Made by a program: the position numbers and the translations under genes. 64,000 nucleotides of DNA from Acidobacteriota bacterium. Lineage in GTDB: Bacteria; Acidobacteriota; Terriglobia; Terriglobales; Acidobacteriaceae. This document shows positions 8,532 to 18,560 of the stretch, piece by piece; within the stretch, counting starts at the first letter, position 1; each line of letters starts with the position of its first letter. Location of the stretch: contig JAJYCQ010000003.1 in NCBI GenBank assembly GCA_021778315.1, positions 18,275-82,274 of the forward strand. Direction: 5' to 3'. Under the pieces are notes generated by a model. That model was not told the origin of the DNA, ran no database searches, and saw nothing but the letters and a program-made list of their open reading frames with translations.

Positions 8532-10037
8532 TCACCTTATTCCATCTGCCCAACTTCCGTGCAACCTGGGCAGCATCTCTGCCCTCACCGCCTGCGCCAC
8601 GGCCATCGCCATCACCAGGTCATCGTGCGAGCCATTCGCCGCTCCCGTCTTCCCTCGTTCCCGTCCCACAAACGTCCTGCACTCGCCCAGCAGCCGCTTG
8701 CTCTGGAAGATCTCCGGCCGCTCCTCCAGCAGCGTTTCCAGCCTCGCCGTCATCTCCGGCTTCGAAGCCGCAGTCGTCAGCCACCCCGCCTCGCTCCCCT
8801 GCCGGTACACCTTGGTATAGAGTTCGCTCGCCTCGATATACGCCAGCACCGCGGCTCCATGATTATTCCGCTCCACCGCAATCATCGCGTTGCCATACTC
8901 CCTCGCCAGCTCCACCGCCGCCTTCGCCAGCTCCCACGGCTTCAATCTCTCCTGCAACTCCGCGCACTGCAGCCCCGTCAGCCGATCAATCACCTGCACC
9001 GCCGCAAAGTCACCCTCCTCGCCTCCGCCCGCCGAGTCCACCGCAACCAGGTAGCTCCTCCCCTCCTTCGGAGGAAGCCAAACCAGCAACGCTCCCCCAC
9101 GTCGAACCGACGCCACTGAACCCACCTCTAACATCTGCCGCTCAATCGCTTCCACATTGAAGAAGCAAGTACCCGTCGCCCGAAAACATGTCTCCGCATC
9201 TTCAGCAAACTCCTGCGACCGCAGCCCTCCGTAACTCCGCTCCAGCCCTCGCCGAAACCCGATCTGCTCTCCGCTCAATCCATACCGCTCCACCAGCGCC
9301 GACTCCACCTCCGTCATCGCAGCAGGCTCCACCCAAGCCCCCACATAAGCCGGCTCCAGCCACCACGGCAGAAAGTGCCGCACCATCGCATCCCCGTCTC
9401 CGCCTGCGTTCACCGCCGAGCACCACTCCTCATAGAACGCTCCATACGCTCCATTCGGCGTACTCTCCAGGACCAGTTCACCGCTCGGTGCCAGCGCCGC
9501 CCGTAGACCCGCCAGCGTCATCGCCGCATCTCCCGGCCACCGGCTCACCTCGCTGCAATGCAGATTCTGCAAGCTCATCCCGCGTCCTGCTCCTATATCG
9601 CAAGCACTCGCCACCCGGTACTCGCTATCCAGCTCCGGAAACACCATCTGTCCCGCATTCGCCCTGCTCCGCACCAGCGGCCCTCTGCGAAGATCCTCCG
9701 GCAGCTCTTCCCACATCCGCTGCACGATGCGGAAGATCCCCTCCGCCGCCTCCCGCGTATGCGCCACCTGCAGCGTCAGCGTTCCCGGCCTGGTGATCGT
9801 ACGAAGAAAAAACCTCCCCGCCACCCAGGTCGTCACGCCCATCTGCCGAGCCTTCAGCACAATGTTCTGCCGTCCCCGCCGCTCTTCAAATCTCCTCTGT
9901 GCCGCATTCGCGACAAGTGGCTTCAGGCGACCCTCCCGATCACGTACCCGAAGCCACGCCTCCGCTTCCCTTATCACCCTCTCAGGACCGCGCTCCATCG
10001 CCCGGCCCAGTACCTTCAGCGCGCTAGTCTCCTCCAC
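8532..10037 (-). CDS. Phage terminase large subunit
   Basis: A 501-residue two-domain packaging motor. The ATPase domain has a deviant Walker A, LKARQMGVTT (residues 61-70), and a Walker B-like segment in LHCSEVSRWP, followed by the coupling-type LVLESTPNG. The C-terminal RNase H-like nuclease shows its acidic residues in YLVAVDSAGG, a second in AVERNNHG and the last pair in SHDDLVMAMA. It cuts concatemeric DNA and translocates it through the portal. The start is a GTG with only a weak G-rich site. Upstream (rightward) lie the fibre-like genes; the likely small subunit is not adjacent. Confidence 0.9.
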   Translation of the reverse strand: MEETSALKVLGRAMERGPERVIREAEAWLRVRDREGRLKPLVANAAQRRFEERRGRQNIVLKARQMGVTTWVAGRFFLRTITRPGTLTLQVAHTREAAEGIFRIVQRMWEELPEDLRRGPLVRSRANAGQMVFPELDSEYRVASACDIGAGRGMSLQNLHCSEVSRWPGDAAMTLAGLRAALAPSGELVLESTPNGAYGAFYEEWCSAVNAGGDGDAMVRHFLPWWLEPAYVGAWVEPAAMTEVESALVERYGLSGEQIGFRRGLERSYGGLRSQEFAEDAETCFRATGTCFFNVEAIERQMLEVGSVASVRRGGALLVWLPPKEGRSYLVAVDSAGGGEEGDFAAVQVIDRLTGLQCAELQERLKPWELAKAAVELAREYGNAMIAVERNNHGAAVLAYIEASELYTKVYRQGSEAGWLTTAASKPEMTARLETLLEERPEIFQSKRLLGECRTFVGRERGKTGAANGSHDDLVMAMAVAQAVRAEMLPRLHGSWADGIR

Positions 10038-10120
10038 GTCTCATCCCCACCTCTGCTCATCGAGCCTTGCAGTCTCCTGCCGCGCCCTTCAGGCTGGACT
10101 TCTCCCCGCTCCCGGACAGC

Positions 10121-13100
10121 TTACTGCGCCCTTACCTGCCCCACCGGAACAGGGTTTTCCAAGCTGTTCAGCATCCACTGGTACACCGGAGAGGGCCCAC
10201 CCGAACTCGCCGACGATGTTATGCCCGAGTAGATAATCGAGTACTGATTGCTGCACGTCGACGACGTGAATGTATCCGTCCACACGCCGCTCGGCTGCGT
10301 GACCGTATCCGTCCCGCACACCGTCGAAGGATAGGCTGTCAACGTAACGCCAGTCCCCGTCGGAGAGACCAGATTGAGTGTCGGAGCCGACGTACAGCCA
10401 TACCCATAGGTGCTGAACACCGATGCACTGCTATAGCCCCCCCAGGTCGTGTGAATCCCGTTAGGAATACCCCCCGACGCCGACATGTACCCCGCCACAT
10501 GGCAGTTCGCTCCTCCTCCTGTTGACGTGATTGCCGTTTCATTCGCGTACCCCGTTCCGCCGCTATAGCCAATCTGCACCCCTCCCTGGAACACCGGAGT
10601 AAGAATCATCATGGTCCCCAGCGAATCCCACGCCGTCCGACTATCGTTACCGTAGGTCACCGACGCCAGATACAGCGGGTCATTACTGGTTCGAGTCACC
10701 AGAACTCCCGGCCCGTTTGGAGCCGGACTCCCTTCCATCAGATAGGTCGGCATACCCCCCAGGTGCGCGATCACGTACTGCCCTTGAGTTGGGTAATACA
10801 TCGTATTGTCACCCGTCACACTCGTAACACACGGCGTCGTCGCTGGGAGCGTGGGCAGAGTAGGGCCTGCGCCGCCGCACGTTGGCCCGCCCTCCAGATA
10901 CATCGACCCTCCATTCGTCACGTTTTGCGCCCACAGTTGTGCTCCCGTCAGCGGCGATACGCTGTCCGCCGCACTGGTCATAAAGTCATACATCCCATAC
11001 AGCAGGGTTGGAATCAGCAGCGTGATCGGCGTCGTCGGATGCGCCGCGAAGATCTTCCGGTACATGCTCGCCGTCGTCGGATACCCGGTATAGCTTTGCG
11101 GTGTCGATGCGTTATACGCCGTGATATTCGCCGGAACACAGAACGCCTGGGCTCCCGGGGCGATCGTATTTGAGTTCGAGGCCATCGACAGAGGAATATC
11201 CGCCAGCCCCGCCTGATCCAGCATCTGCCGAAAAATCGCCGCTCCCACACCCGAGTCCGACTCAATCGCGATCCCCAGCAAATTGATGTATCCCAACTGA
11301 TGCAGTCGGATCGCCACCGAGATCGTCGTCGTCGAATCATAGTCGGCGCACACAATCTCGTTCACAATCACCGGAATATGCTGCGGAACCGCTGGAAAGA
11401 TCCCCTGGTACATCTTCGTCAGATAGAACAGAGTCTGAATCTGCGAGGAAGTCAGCACTCCGGGAAACAGTGCAAACTCATCCACATTCGTCGCTGTCTG
11501 CGTACTGTCGGACTGGTCAATTCCGTTGTACGCTCCCGAGCTCACTCCTCCCGGTACCATCAGCGGCAGCGTAGTCGAGTTCATCGACGCCCCTCCCAGA
11601 TGCACCGTAATTGTTGCCCCCGTCCCCGTCGGCGACGTCAGCACGATCGTCGGAAGCGACGTGCAACCGTAATTGTTCTGTCCCGCTGCTGAGTTGATCG
11701 TCGTCGGCACCCCGTTCACTGCCGTCATCGATCCCGCAACATGGCAATTCGGCCCTCCCCCCGTTACCGTAAAGGCTGTCGAGTTCGCGTAGCCCGTGCC
11801 TCCCGATACACTCTCCCACGTCGCTCCAAAGCCCGCACTGTAGGACTGCGACGATACCGCCGTCGGAGCATAGCTGCTGTTCAGTCCATTGACGTACAGT
11901 CCCAGCGAAGCTACGCACCCCGTGCACTGGCCACCCGCCCCCGAGGCCCCTACTCCATTGTTCGTTACAACAATGTCATAGTTATAGCCATTCGCTAAAT
12001 CGTAGTTCGTGCAGATCGTGTCGCCAGCATTCTGGAACGGAGCCCCCGGCCCGTTCGCTCCATTGCGAGCAAAGCAAAGCTGATCAATTCCAGGGCCATT
12101 GCCCGGCCCCGTCAGCGTCAGCTTCCACCAGTTATTCAATGCGCTGGAACTGTCCCCTTTGCTCGCCAGCACCAGCGTCCCTGTCCGGTTCCAGTTCAAG
12201 CGATCGATATGCAACAACATCGTCCACGGATTCATCCAGTCAATCGCACCCAGCGTGTCATTGGGTGCGATGGCGAATCCGTTATAAGGAAAAGCCGCAG
12301 AGTAGTTCGCCGGATTTGTGTTGTCGAAACCCGGCTGCTGGGTCGCGACCGCGCCCGAAGTAACCACCGCTGCCTTCAACGCCACAACCAGCGCACCTCC
12401 GCCTGTACTGCCACTCGCCAGCGTGAAATTGAACCCATACGACCCAGGTGACTCCGCAAAGAAATAGCCGCCCGTCGTGTTGACCCCATCCCCTCCAACA
12501 AACGTGAAGGTCGGAGCCCCCGCGTACAAATGAACATAAGCTCCAGAGTTCCCAAAGCCTACAAGCATGTCATTATTCTGCGTTGTCGTGACCGAACCGC
12601 TGCTGATGGCCGACCCTGTCGTCGTAAACGCTCCCGAACCAACCCCATCCACAGGAGAGGACGCAGCCACTCCGCTGAACGCCTGCACAATCAGCAGCGG
12701 GTAGGATACCGCCGCACTCAGCGTCACCGTAATCGTATGCGACCCCGCCCCCACATTGGCGCACACATACGCCGCACCAAGGTTGGCTCCGCTGGCCCAG
12801 GAGCTACCCGGTACAGCCGTCGGCGTACATCCCGCCGAGTCGGCCACATTCGAGATCGTTCCCGCCCCCGTAGCAATTCCAATTACCAGCGCATTTCCTG
12901 CCGTCGCCGTCAGCGCACACGATACCGTTGCTGCCGACGACGGCTGCGACGTACACTGAGCCACATACGTCGGCCTTGCCGGTGCAACTCCCCCAAAGCT
13001 CACCCCCGACACGCTGTCCGCAAAGTTCACCGTGGCATCGTTATAGTTCAACAGCAGCGACGGATTCGCCATCTGCTCCTCCGCCGCATAGTTCGTCTGC

Positions 13101-13174
13101 GGATTCACATTCTGCCCAAACACCGCTGCACAGAAGAGGCACAGCACAATCAACACATCGATCACTTTCTTCAT
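10121..13174 (-). CDS. Exported fibre-like protein, LamG and nucleoside hydrolase-like parts
   Basis: This 1017-residue protein starts with a clear Sec signal peptide (residues 1-20, MKKVIDVLIVLCLFCAAVFG, then QNVNP). Residues about 60-270 are Ser/Thr/Gly-rich beta repeats. About 285-600 resemble a LamG/ConA-type lectin fold. From about 600 a segment starting IPVIVNEIV and containing ADYDS resembles nucleoside hydrolase-like proteins, with the metal motif altered. A module with GGTGYAN...TGGG.NCHVAG occurs twice (around 470 and 880). The start ATG overlaps the previous stop (TAATG), so the two giants are translationally coupled. It looks like a glycan-binding fibre, but a signal peptide is unexpected for a tail fibre. 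Domain names are by eye only. Confidence 0.6.
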   Translation of the reverse strand: MKKVIDVLIVLCLFCAAVFGQNVNPQTNYAAEEQMANPSLLLNYNDATVNFADSVSGVSFGGVAPARPTYVAQCTSQPSSAATVSCALTATAGNALVIGIATGAGTISNVADSAGCTPTAVPGSSWASGANLGAAYVCANVGAGSHTITVTLSAAVSYPLLIVQAFSGVAASSPVDGVGSGAFTTTGSAISSGSVTTTQNNDMLVGFGNSGAYVHLYAGAPTFTFVGGDGVNTTGGYFFAESPGSYGFNFTLASGSTGGGALVVALKAAVVTSGAVATQQPGFDNTNPANYSAAFPYNGFAIAPNDTLGAIDWMNPWTMLLHIDRLNWNRTGTLVLASKGDSSSALNNWWKLTLTGPGNGPGIDQLCFARNGANGPGAPFQNAGDTICTNYDLANGYNYDIVVTNNGVGASGAGGQCTGCVASLGLYVNGLNSSYAPTAVSSQSYSAGFGATWESVSGGTGYANSTAFTVTGGGPNCHVAGSMTAVNGVPTTINSAAGQNNYGCTSLPTIVLTSPTGTGATITVHLGGASMNSTTLPLMVPGGVSSGAYNGIDQSDSTQTATNVDEFALFPGVLTSSQIQTLFYLTKMYQGIFPAVPQHIPVIVNEIVCADYDSTTTISVAIRLHQLGYINLLGIAIESDSGVGAAIFRQMLDQAGLADIPLSMASNSNTIAPGAQAFCVPANITAYNASTPQSYTGYPTTASMYRKIFAAHPTTPITLLIPTLLYGMYDFMTSAADSVSPLTGAQLWAQNVTNGGSMYLEGGPTCGGAGPTLPTLPATTPCVTSVTGDNTMYYPTQGQYVIAHLGGMPTYLMEGSPAPNGPGVLVTRTSNDPLYLASVTYGNDSRTAWDSLGTMMILTPVFQGGVQIGYSGGTGYANETAITSTGGGANCHVAGYMSASGGIPNGIHTTWGGYSSASVFSTYGYGCTSAPTLNLVSPTGTGVTLTAYPSTVCGTDTVTQPSGVWTDTFTSSTCSNQYSIIYSGITSSASSGGPSPVYQWMLNSLENPVPVGQVRAQ

Positions 13175-16100
13175 TACTGGCTCCTTCCCGTCACCAGGGT
13201 CACTCCCAGCAGATTCGCATTACCAGCAGCCGTATCCGATGCCGCCCGATAGATCCGGTATGTAACCAGCGAGCCCGGTGTCGTCGTTCCAGCCGCACAC
13301 CCGTTCGTTCCCGGAGTCGCAACGCCCGGCAACACCGCCGTCGTCACTCCAGCTCCCGACGTCGAACTCACCGTCGCCGAAACCGCAACCGCTGTCCCAA
13401 ACGCCGGAGCCCCCATCACCGAGCCATCGTTCACGCACGCCGTCTGCACATACCAGGTCACCGCTCCCGTTGTAGCCTGCGAGTAGAACTTGATGTACAA
13501 GTTCGTGCCCGTCCAGTACGGAGGCGTCGCTACCGTTGCCTCTGCATATTGCGGAAGCGCCGGCGCCGCATTGAACGCTAGGTACCCCAGCGAGCTACTC
13601 GCCGGTAACACGCACCCTGCCTGTGGCTGATTGTTGTTGTACCGTGTCAGCCCCGAAGCAAAGCTGGCCCCGCCATCACACACCGCCGCCGCATAATACT
13701 TGATCTCCGCCGGTGGAGTGGAGCTCCCCGTCGCAATCGTGCACGTTCCGCCCAGCACACAGGTCTGCCCATTCACCGTCGTCGCACTGTTGGCCAGCGC
13801 CGCGTTGGGAATCGCACTCGCCGTCACCGCAACCGTAGGAGTCGTCGTCGCGTTGGTCACCGTAGGCGTCAGCCAGCTCGGCCACGTTCCTGTCGCAACG
13901 CTGCTAACAGTGCCTGTCCCGCCCCCGAACGCCGGGCAGTTTGTTCCATCCTGCAGGCACGGTAAGATGCCGCCAACCGTCGATCCCGCGGCAAACTTGC
14001 TCGCTCCCGTCGTCGCCGTGATCGATGGCAAACTTAGATTCCCGGTAAGCGAGAACCCACCGTTCTGCGGGTTGAATCCAAAGGAACCTCCCAACGCGTC
14101 CGTAAAGATAAAGTAAGGCTTCGCATTCGTTGAGACCGGCTCCCCTCCCTGCACAAACAGAATCGATCCGTTATTCGCTGGTCGATACCCAAAGTAAAAA
14201 TCATTCGCGTAAGACCCCTGTACATAAAACATCTCTTGCGCGACACCATTCGTCGTCTTGTTCAATGCCGCATACGCCCTGGTCAACTGCGCTGGCCCAT
14301 TGTCAAACACCATCATCCCCTGCGATGCCCTGCTTCCATCGATCGGTGACGTTTGTCCGATATACAAATTGAATCCGGAGTTCTGAAACTCCGAGGTCGG
14401 CGCCCCCGCTACCGTATCCCCAGCCGCGAACGGAACCGTATTCGTCGCCAACTGCACATTGCCGGCAACTCCATTATTTGTCCCCGTAATGAATGCCGAC
14501 GGATAAAACGTAATGCTCAGCGGAGGAGTGGAGACCGTCCCCAATGCAGTCGCCGTTTCATCCGCGCCCGTCTCTGCCCAGGTAATATTTGCCGCGGCCC
14601 CGGCACTGCCATCCTCGCTATTGGTCGCCACGGTGTACGTCCCATTCAAATCCGATGGACTCGCTCCCGTCACAACGATCGTTGACCCCACAGGAAAGTA
14701 AGTCACCTTCGGCCCCATCCCACTCAACTTCACCACGTTCCCTGCCCGCACCATCGAGTTGCCATAAGCCAGAACGCCGCTAAACGACAGCGGAGTCGAC
14801 GGAAGAATGTTTCCCGTCCCCGCACCCACCCCGTTACAACTTCCACTCAGGCAGTTGCTGATAAATACCTGCGTCGGAGACGTAGCACCCACCACCGCAT
14901 ACGCAATCGGCCACGTCGTCGCCGCGTACGTTGCCACAATCGATTGCCCGCCCGGGCCACCCTGCATCACCAGCGCCGCGTCCCAGCTCGAATTCCACGC
15001 ATAGCGAGTGTTGAACGTAATCGACTGCACTCCACCCGAAGCCGCACCAACAGCCACCACCGCCGCTTCCTCTTCAAACGGGCCCGATAGAAAAATATCC
15101 TGCCCCGCTACAAAATTCCCAGGACTCGCCGGAGACGTCCCCAGCGTCACATTGCACGTAGTCGCCGTATAGTTCTGCCACTGCCCACTTCCGTTGTTCG
15201 TACAAGAGCTCGGAATAAGATTGCCCCACGCCGTCGAAGGAGTGACCGTCCCCGAACCCAGCGTGTACGCCATCCCATTGAGCACCTCAGCCTCTCCTGC
15301 CAGCGTCGCCGTGCCCACGCTCTTCGACATGTCCAGCAGAATCCCTCCATCAGCAAACTGAGCATTCTGCACCGTCGTACAAAACCCATGACAGCTCATC
15401 GAATTCGTCGTCAACAGATTTGATCCCGTCACTCCTCCCGTCGCGATGACTCCCGTGAAGTAGCCAATCTGATTCGTCTGCGCGACCGTATGCGTCACCG
15501 CTTCATCCGACGATGCCACCGATCCTCCGAACGACGTCAGGTACGTGTAGTACGCCGCCGTATCCCCCTGCGCAAAATGGCTAAAGTCTCCCGCGTGCAG
15601 CTGCGATATCCCTCGCGTTGCCGACTCTTCTGTATCCGATTCGAGCGCACAGGTAGACCACCCATTCGCAGACGTTCCATTGTTCCCAAGATCAAACCCC
15701 GGCTGGAAGCAGTTCAACGAATTCGTAAACTGTGCATACCCCGCAACATTAGGATTCGCCGCCGTCGTCGCCGAAGTAATCGTCATCTGCGACGCGGTCC
15801 CCGCACCAGCGAAGGTCGTGTTCGCATACGTCCCCGCAATGCCAAAAGTCGTCCCTGTCGGCTGTGCCACCACCTGCGTCGCTCCTGGCAGCAGGCTCAC
15901 CTTCTGTCCCATCCCCGCTGCCGTCGCAGCTACGTTCACGTCCACATAATGTTTGTCCGCGGCCTGGTTCGGGCTCACCGGATCCCCCGGCAGCACCAGC
16001 GGCCCCGTCATCGTTCCGCCCGCCGTCGGCACATAAATATTCGAGCTCAGCGAAGTCCCCGTCTGCACTGCCGCAATCGCGTTGTCCACATACTGCTTGG

Positions 16101-16533
16101 ATACCGTCTGCATCGCCACACTGATCGGCAGCACCTGGCTCTTGATCGACGCCAGCGTCACCGCAGCGCCCCCCGTCACCGTCGCAGGAACCACCCAGTA
16201 CTCCCGGCTCGTCGTTCCATCACTCAGGTGATACACCGCCGTGTAGTACGTCCCCATCGGCGTCGACCCCGCATTCGGTGCCAGCGCCACCGTCAGCAAC
16301 CCTCCCGCACCGATCGTCGTCGACAACGTTCCCGACGGCACCGACTGCCCGGCCGCCGTCGTAAACGCGTTCCAGCTCACCAGCACCGTTCCGCTTGCCG
16401 GACTTCCATTCGCGCTGTAGATCGTGTCCTGGACAGTCGTCGTCGCCACCTGTGCCTCTGCCGAGTTCACCCATCCGGCCATCATCGCCACCAGTACCGC
16501 CAGCAGCATCAACCCTCGCCTTATTCCGCTCAT
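13174..16533 (-). CDS. Exported tail-fibre-like protein
   Basis: A 1119-residue protein beginning MSGIRRGLMLLAVLVAMMAG with signal-peptide cleavage likely after AEAQ near residue 29. The ATG at 16533 has GGAGG four bases upstream and is preferred over a frame 16 codons longer. Residues about 115-200 contain the tail-fibre motif 'N-Q-A-A-D-K-H-Y-V-D' and a related KQYVDNAIAA. Near residue 900 is the fibre-type GTVSSVATGTW and TTVNGQTCVLGGTC. Most of the rest is Thr/Ser/Gly beta repeat. It is co-translated with the 1017-residue protein. Fibre modules are seen; export is inferred. It could be a receptor-binding fibre, a decoy, or a host adhesin built from phage parts. Confidence 0.65.
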   Translation of the reverse strand: MSGIRRGLMLLAVLVAMMAGWVNSAEAQVATTTVQDTIYSANGSPASGTVLVSWNAFTTAAGQSVPSGTLSTTIGAGGLLTVALAPNAGSTPMGTYYTAVYHLSDGTTSREYWVVPATVTGGAAVTLASIKSQVLPISVAMQTVSKQYVDNAIAAVQTGTSLSSNIYVPTAGGTMTGPLVLPGDPVSPNQAADKHYVDVNVAATAAGMGQKVSLLPGATQVVAQPTGTTFGIAGTYANTTFAGAGTASQMTITSATTAANPNVAGYAQFTNSLNCFQPGFDLGNNGTSANGWSTCALESDTEESATRGISQLHAGDFSHFAQGDTAAYYTYLTSFGGSVASSDEAVTHTVAQTNQIGYFTGVIATGGVTGSNLLTTNSMSCHGFCTTVQNAQFADGGILLDMSKSVGTATLAGEAEVLNGMAYTLGSGTVTPSTAWGNLIPSSCTNNGSGQWQNYTATTCNVTLGTSPASPGNFVAGQDIFLSGPFEEEAAVVAVGAASGGVQSITFNTRYAWNSSWDAALVMQGGPGGQSIVATYAATTWPIAYAVVGATSPTQVFISNCLSGSCNGVGAGTGNILPSTPLSFSGVLAYGNSMVRAGNVVKLSGMGPKVTYFPVGSTIVVTGASPSDLNGTYTVATNSEDGSAGAAANITWAETGADETATALGTVSTPPLSITFYPSAFITGTNNGVAGNVQLATNTVPFAAGDTVAGAPTSEFQNSGFNLYIGQTSPIDGSRASQGMMVFDNGPAQLTRAYAALNKTTNGVAQEMFYVQGSYANDFYFGYRPANNGSILFVQGGEPVSTNAKPYFIFTDALGGSFGFNPQNGGFSLTGNLSLPSITATTGASKFAAGSTVGGILPCLQDGTNCPAFGGGTGTVSSVATGTWPSWLTPTVTNATTTPTVAVTASAIPNAALANSATTVNGQTCVLGGTCTIATGSSTPPAEIKYYAAAVCDGGASFASGLTRYNNNQPQAGCVLPASSSLGYLAFNAAPALPQYAEATVATPPYWTGTNLYIKFYSQATTGAVTWYVQTACVNDGSVMGAPAFGTAVAVSATVSSTSGAGVTTAVLPGVATPGTNGCAAGTTTPGSLVTYRIYRAASDTAAGNANLLGVTLVTGRSQ

Positions 16534-16602
16534 TTTTCCTCCACGCTCAACCGCTGTCTCGCAACCCAACACCACGCACACCTCTTCCCCGCGACGCGCA
16601 GC

Positions 16603-16857
16603 CTAACCGGCTACGGCTATGCTCGCACTAGCAGGAGCGTTGATCGCAATCGGTGCGGCCGCAACAACACCCATCGCCGCCGCCGGGGCCACACTCGCCA
16701 CAGGAGTAATCGCATTCAGAAACAGCCCATTCACCATCTGCGCCAGCTGAATAAAATCTGTGCTCCCAAAGTGCCCCACCGACACACCGCTGTTATGCGC
16801 AATCGCCAGGCCAATATTCAAATATCCAAGAATCATCTGCAGTTCATTCGTCTTCAT
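16603..16857 (-). CDS. Small hydrophobic hypothetical protein
   Basis: An 84-residue protein starting MKTNELQMIL at 16857 behind GGAGGAG seven bases upstream; longer frames lack a site. The first half is mixed helix (LGYLNIGLAIAHNSGVSVG), the last 30 residues are Ala/Val/Pro-rich and strongly hydrophobic. It is the first gene of the leftward run that continues into the fibre-like genes (69 bases to the next start). No family is recognised; a holin-like or structural-appendix role is possible but unsupported. Confidence 0.6.
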   Translation of the reverse strand: MKTNELQMILGYLNIGLAIAHNSGVSVGHFGSTDFIQLAQMVNGLFLNAITPVASVAPAAAMGVVAAAPIAINAPASASIAVAG

Positions 16858-17071
16858 ACTGTTCTCCTCCGCCTTAGCGGCGCTTCTATACCCTTCAAAC
16901 TCGATCCCGTCCTTCGCCCGCTCCAGCGGCTCCTCCACTCCGACGCCCCCGCGTCGACTCGCTTCCACCGCCTCCACTCGCTCAATGCCCAACTCTTCGC
17001 CGCCCCCACGTTGCAACCATCTCCGTCCAACCGCTACCATCACCTTTAGTAACGAGCTCCGAAAGGCACCC

Positions 17072-17302
17072 ATGGAATCCAATAGCAACTCCGCTCCTCG
17101 TCGTTCTGAAGACATCGCTCTCGACCTCCTCAAGTTCGTCTCCACCCACGCCAACCTCGGCAGCAAAGCTCCCTCCTCCACCGGCTTCGGACTTCCCTCC
17201 GCGCCCAAGTCTGAAGACCAGGTCGCCCAGATCTTCGAGCTCTACGCCCGCTGCCGCGAGGCCGTCGAAGCCCCACTCCCCGACTCCTCGGCAAAGAAGT
17301 AG
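17072..17302 (+). CDS. Small conserved-looking hypothetical protein
   Basis: A 76-residue soluble protein (MESNSNSAPRRSEDIALD...) starting at the ATG preceded by GAAAGG. It is two bases upstream of the oxidoreductase GTG and must be co-transcribed with it. Sequence is helix-rich (VAQIFELYARCREAVEAP) with a Ser/Pro-rich middle. Third-position C bias matches the host genes, unlike the leftward phage genes. Function is unknown. Confidence 0.65.
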   Translation: MESNSNSAPRRSEDIALDLLKFVSTHANLGSKAPSSTGFGLPSAPKSEDQVAQIFELYARCREAVEAPLPDSSAKK

Positions 17303-17304
17303 CC

Positions 17305-18417
17305 GTGCCACCTCTTCGCGTAGCTGTCATCGGCGCCGGCGCCTTCGGGCGCAACCACCTCCGCGTCTACCGCGAGCTCGAACTAGCTCACCCCGAGCTC
17401 GTTCTCCTCACCGCTCTAGTCGAGCCCGACGCCGGTCGCCGCAACGCCTCCGCCGGCACCTACAACATCCCCACCTTCGCCACCCTCGCCGAGCTCCTCG
17501 ACGCCAAACTCCACCTCGACGCCGCTTCCATCTGCGTCCCCACCATCCACCACGCCGCCGTCGCCGAGCAACTCCTTCTCACCGGCCTCGACCTCCTCAT
17601 CGAGAAGCCCTTCGCCGCTACCCTCGCCGATGCCGACCGCATCCTCGAGCTCTCCACCACCCTCAACCGCATCGTCGCCATCGGTCATCTCGAGCGCTTC
17701 AACCCCGCCGTCACCGCCACCCTCGCCGAGCTCAACCACCCCATGTTCTTCGAGGCCCACCGCCTCAGCATCTTCACTCCGCGCTCCCTCGACGTCGACG
17801 TCGTCCTCGACCTCATGATCCACGACCTCGACATCGTCCTCTCCCTCACCAACTCCCCCGTCCGCGAAGTCCGCGCCGTCGGCCTTCCCGTCCTCTCCCG
17901 CAAGACCGACATCGCCAACGTCCGCGTCGAGTTCGAATCCGGCTGCGTCGCCAACTTCACCGCCAGCCGAGTCTCCACCGAGCAGGTCCGCAAGCTCCGT
18001 CTCTTCCAGCCCCACCAATATCTCTCGCTCGACTTCGCCCGCCAGGAACTCCTGACCATCAGCGTCGATCCAGCCGTCATCGCAGCCGCAATGGCAGCGA
18101 CGGCCGCTGCAGGTTCGCCCCCGAGCCCTGCACCCACCCCGACCGCCGCCACGCATCCCACCGCACCCCACTCCGCTGCCCCCAACGAGCCGCCCCCGCT
18201 CGCTGCAGCCGTACACCCCACCGCCGGCCTCTCCCTCACCAAGGCCGACATCCCCAAAGGCGAACCCCTTCGCCTCGAGCTTGAAAACTTTCTCCACGCC
18301 GTGCAAACCCGCACGCAGCCCCGCGTCCCCGCCGAAGCAGGTCGCGCCGCCCTATCGCTCGCTCTCGCCATCAACGACCAGATCGCCGCCCACGCCCACC
18401 GCACCGGCCTGCTCTAA
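17305..18417 (+). CDS. Gfo/Idh/MocA-family oxidoreductase
   Basis: A 370-residue NAD(P)-dependent oxidoreductase starting at GTG two bases after the upstream stop. The Rossmann motif VAVIGAGAFGRNH (residues 6-18) and the family's EKPFA (catalytic-lysine motif, about 99-103) are intact, followed by the GHLERFNPA segment typical of the sugar-nucleotide branch. Residues about 270-305 are an Ala/Pro/Thr-rich low-complexity insertion that interrupts the C-terminal domain. Members similar to this act on UDP-GlcNAc-type sugars in lipid A or surface polysaccharide synthesis; that substrate is inference. It stands between two phage-like blocks. Confidence 0.8.
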   Translation: MPPLRVAVIGAGAFGRNHLRVYRELELAHPELVLLTALVEPDAGRRNASAGTYNIPTFATLAELLDAKLHLDAASICVPTIHHAAVAEQLLLTGLDLLIEKPFAATLADADRILELSTTLNRIVAIGHLERFNPAVTATLAELNHPMFFEAHRLSIFTPRSLDVDVVLDLMIHDLDIVLSLTNSPVREVRAVGLPVLSRKTDIANVRVEFESGCVANFTASRVSTEQVRKLRLFQPHQYLSLDFARQELLTISVDPAVIAAAMAATAAAGSPPSPAPTPTAATHPTAPHSAAPNEPPPLAAAVHPTAGLSLTKADIPKGEPLRLELENFLHAVQTRTQPRVPAEAGRAALSLALAINDQIAAHAHRTGLL

Positions 18418-18560
18418 GCAACCTCGGCTCTAGTCCCCGCTTCGCAAGGGCGGCACTTCACTCCCGCCGTAACTCCGGCCTGCTCCACGCGGCTTTAGCC
18501 GCCGAAACGACCTGGCGCCTTTCAACTGTCTACCCTCTACTGTCTGCGCCCCGCGCCCCG

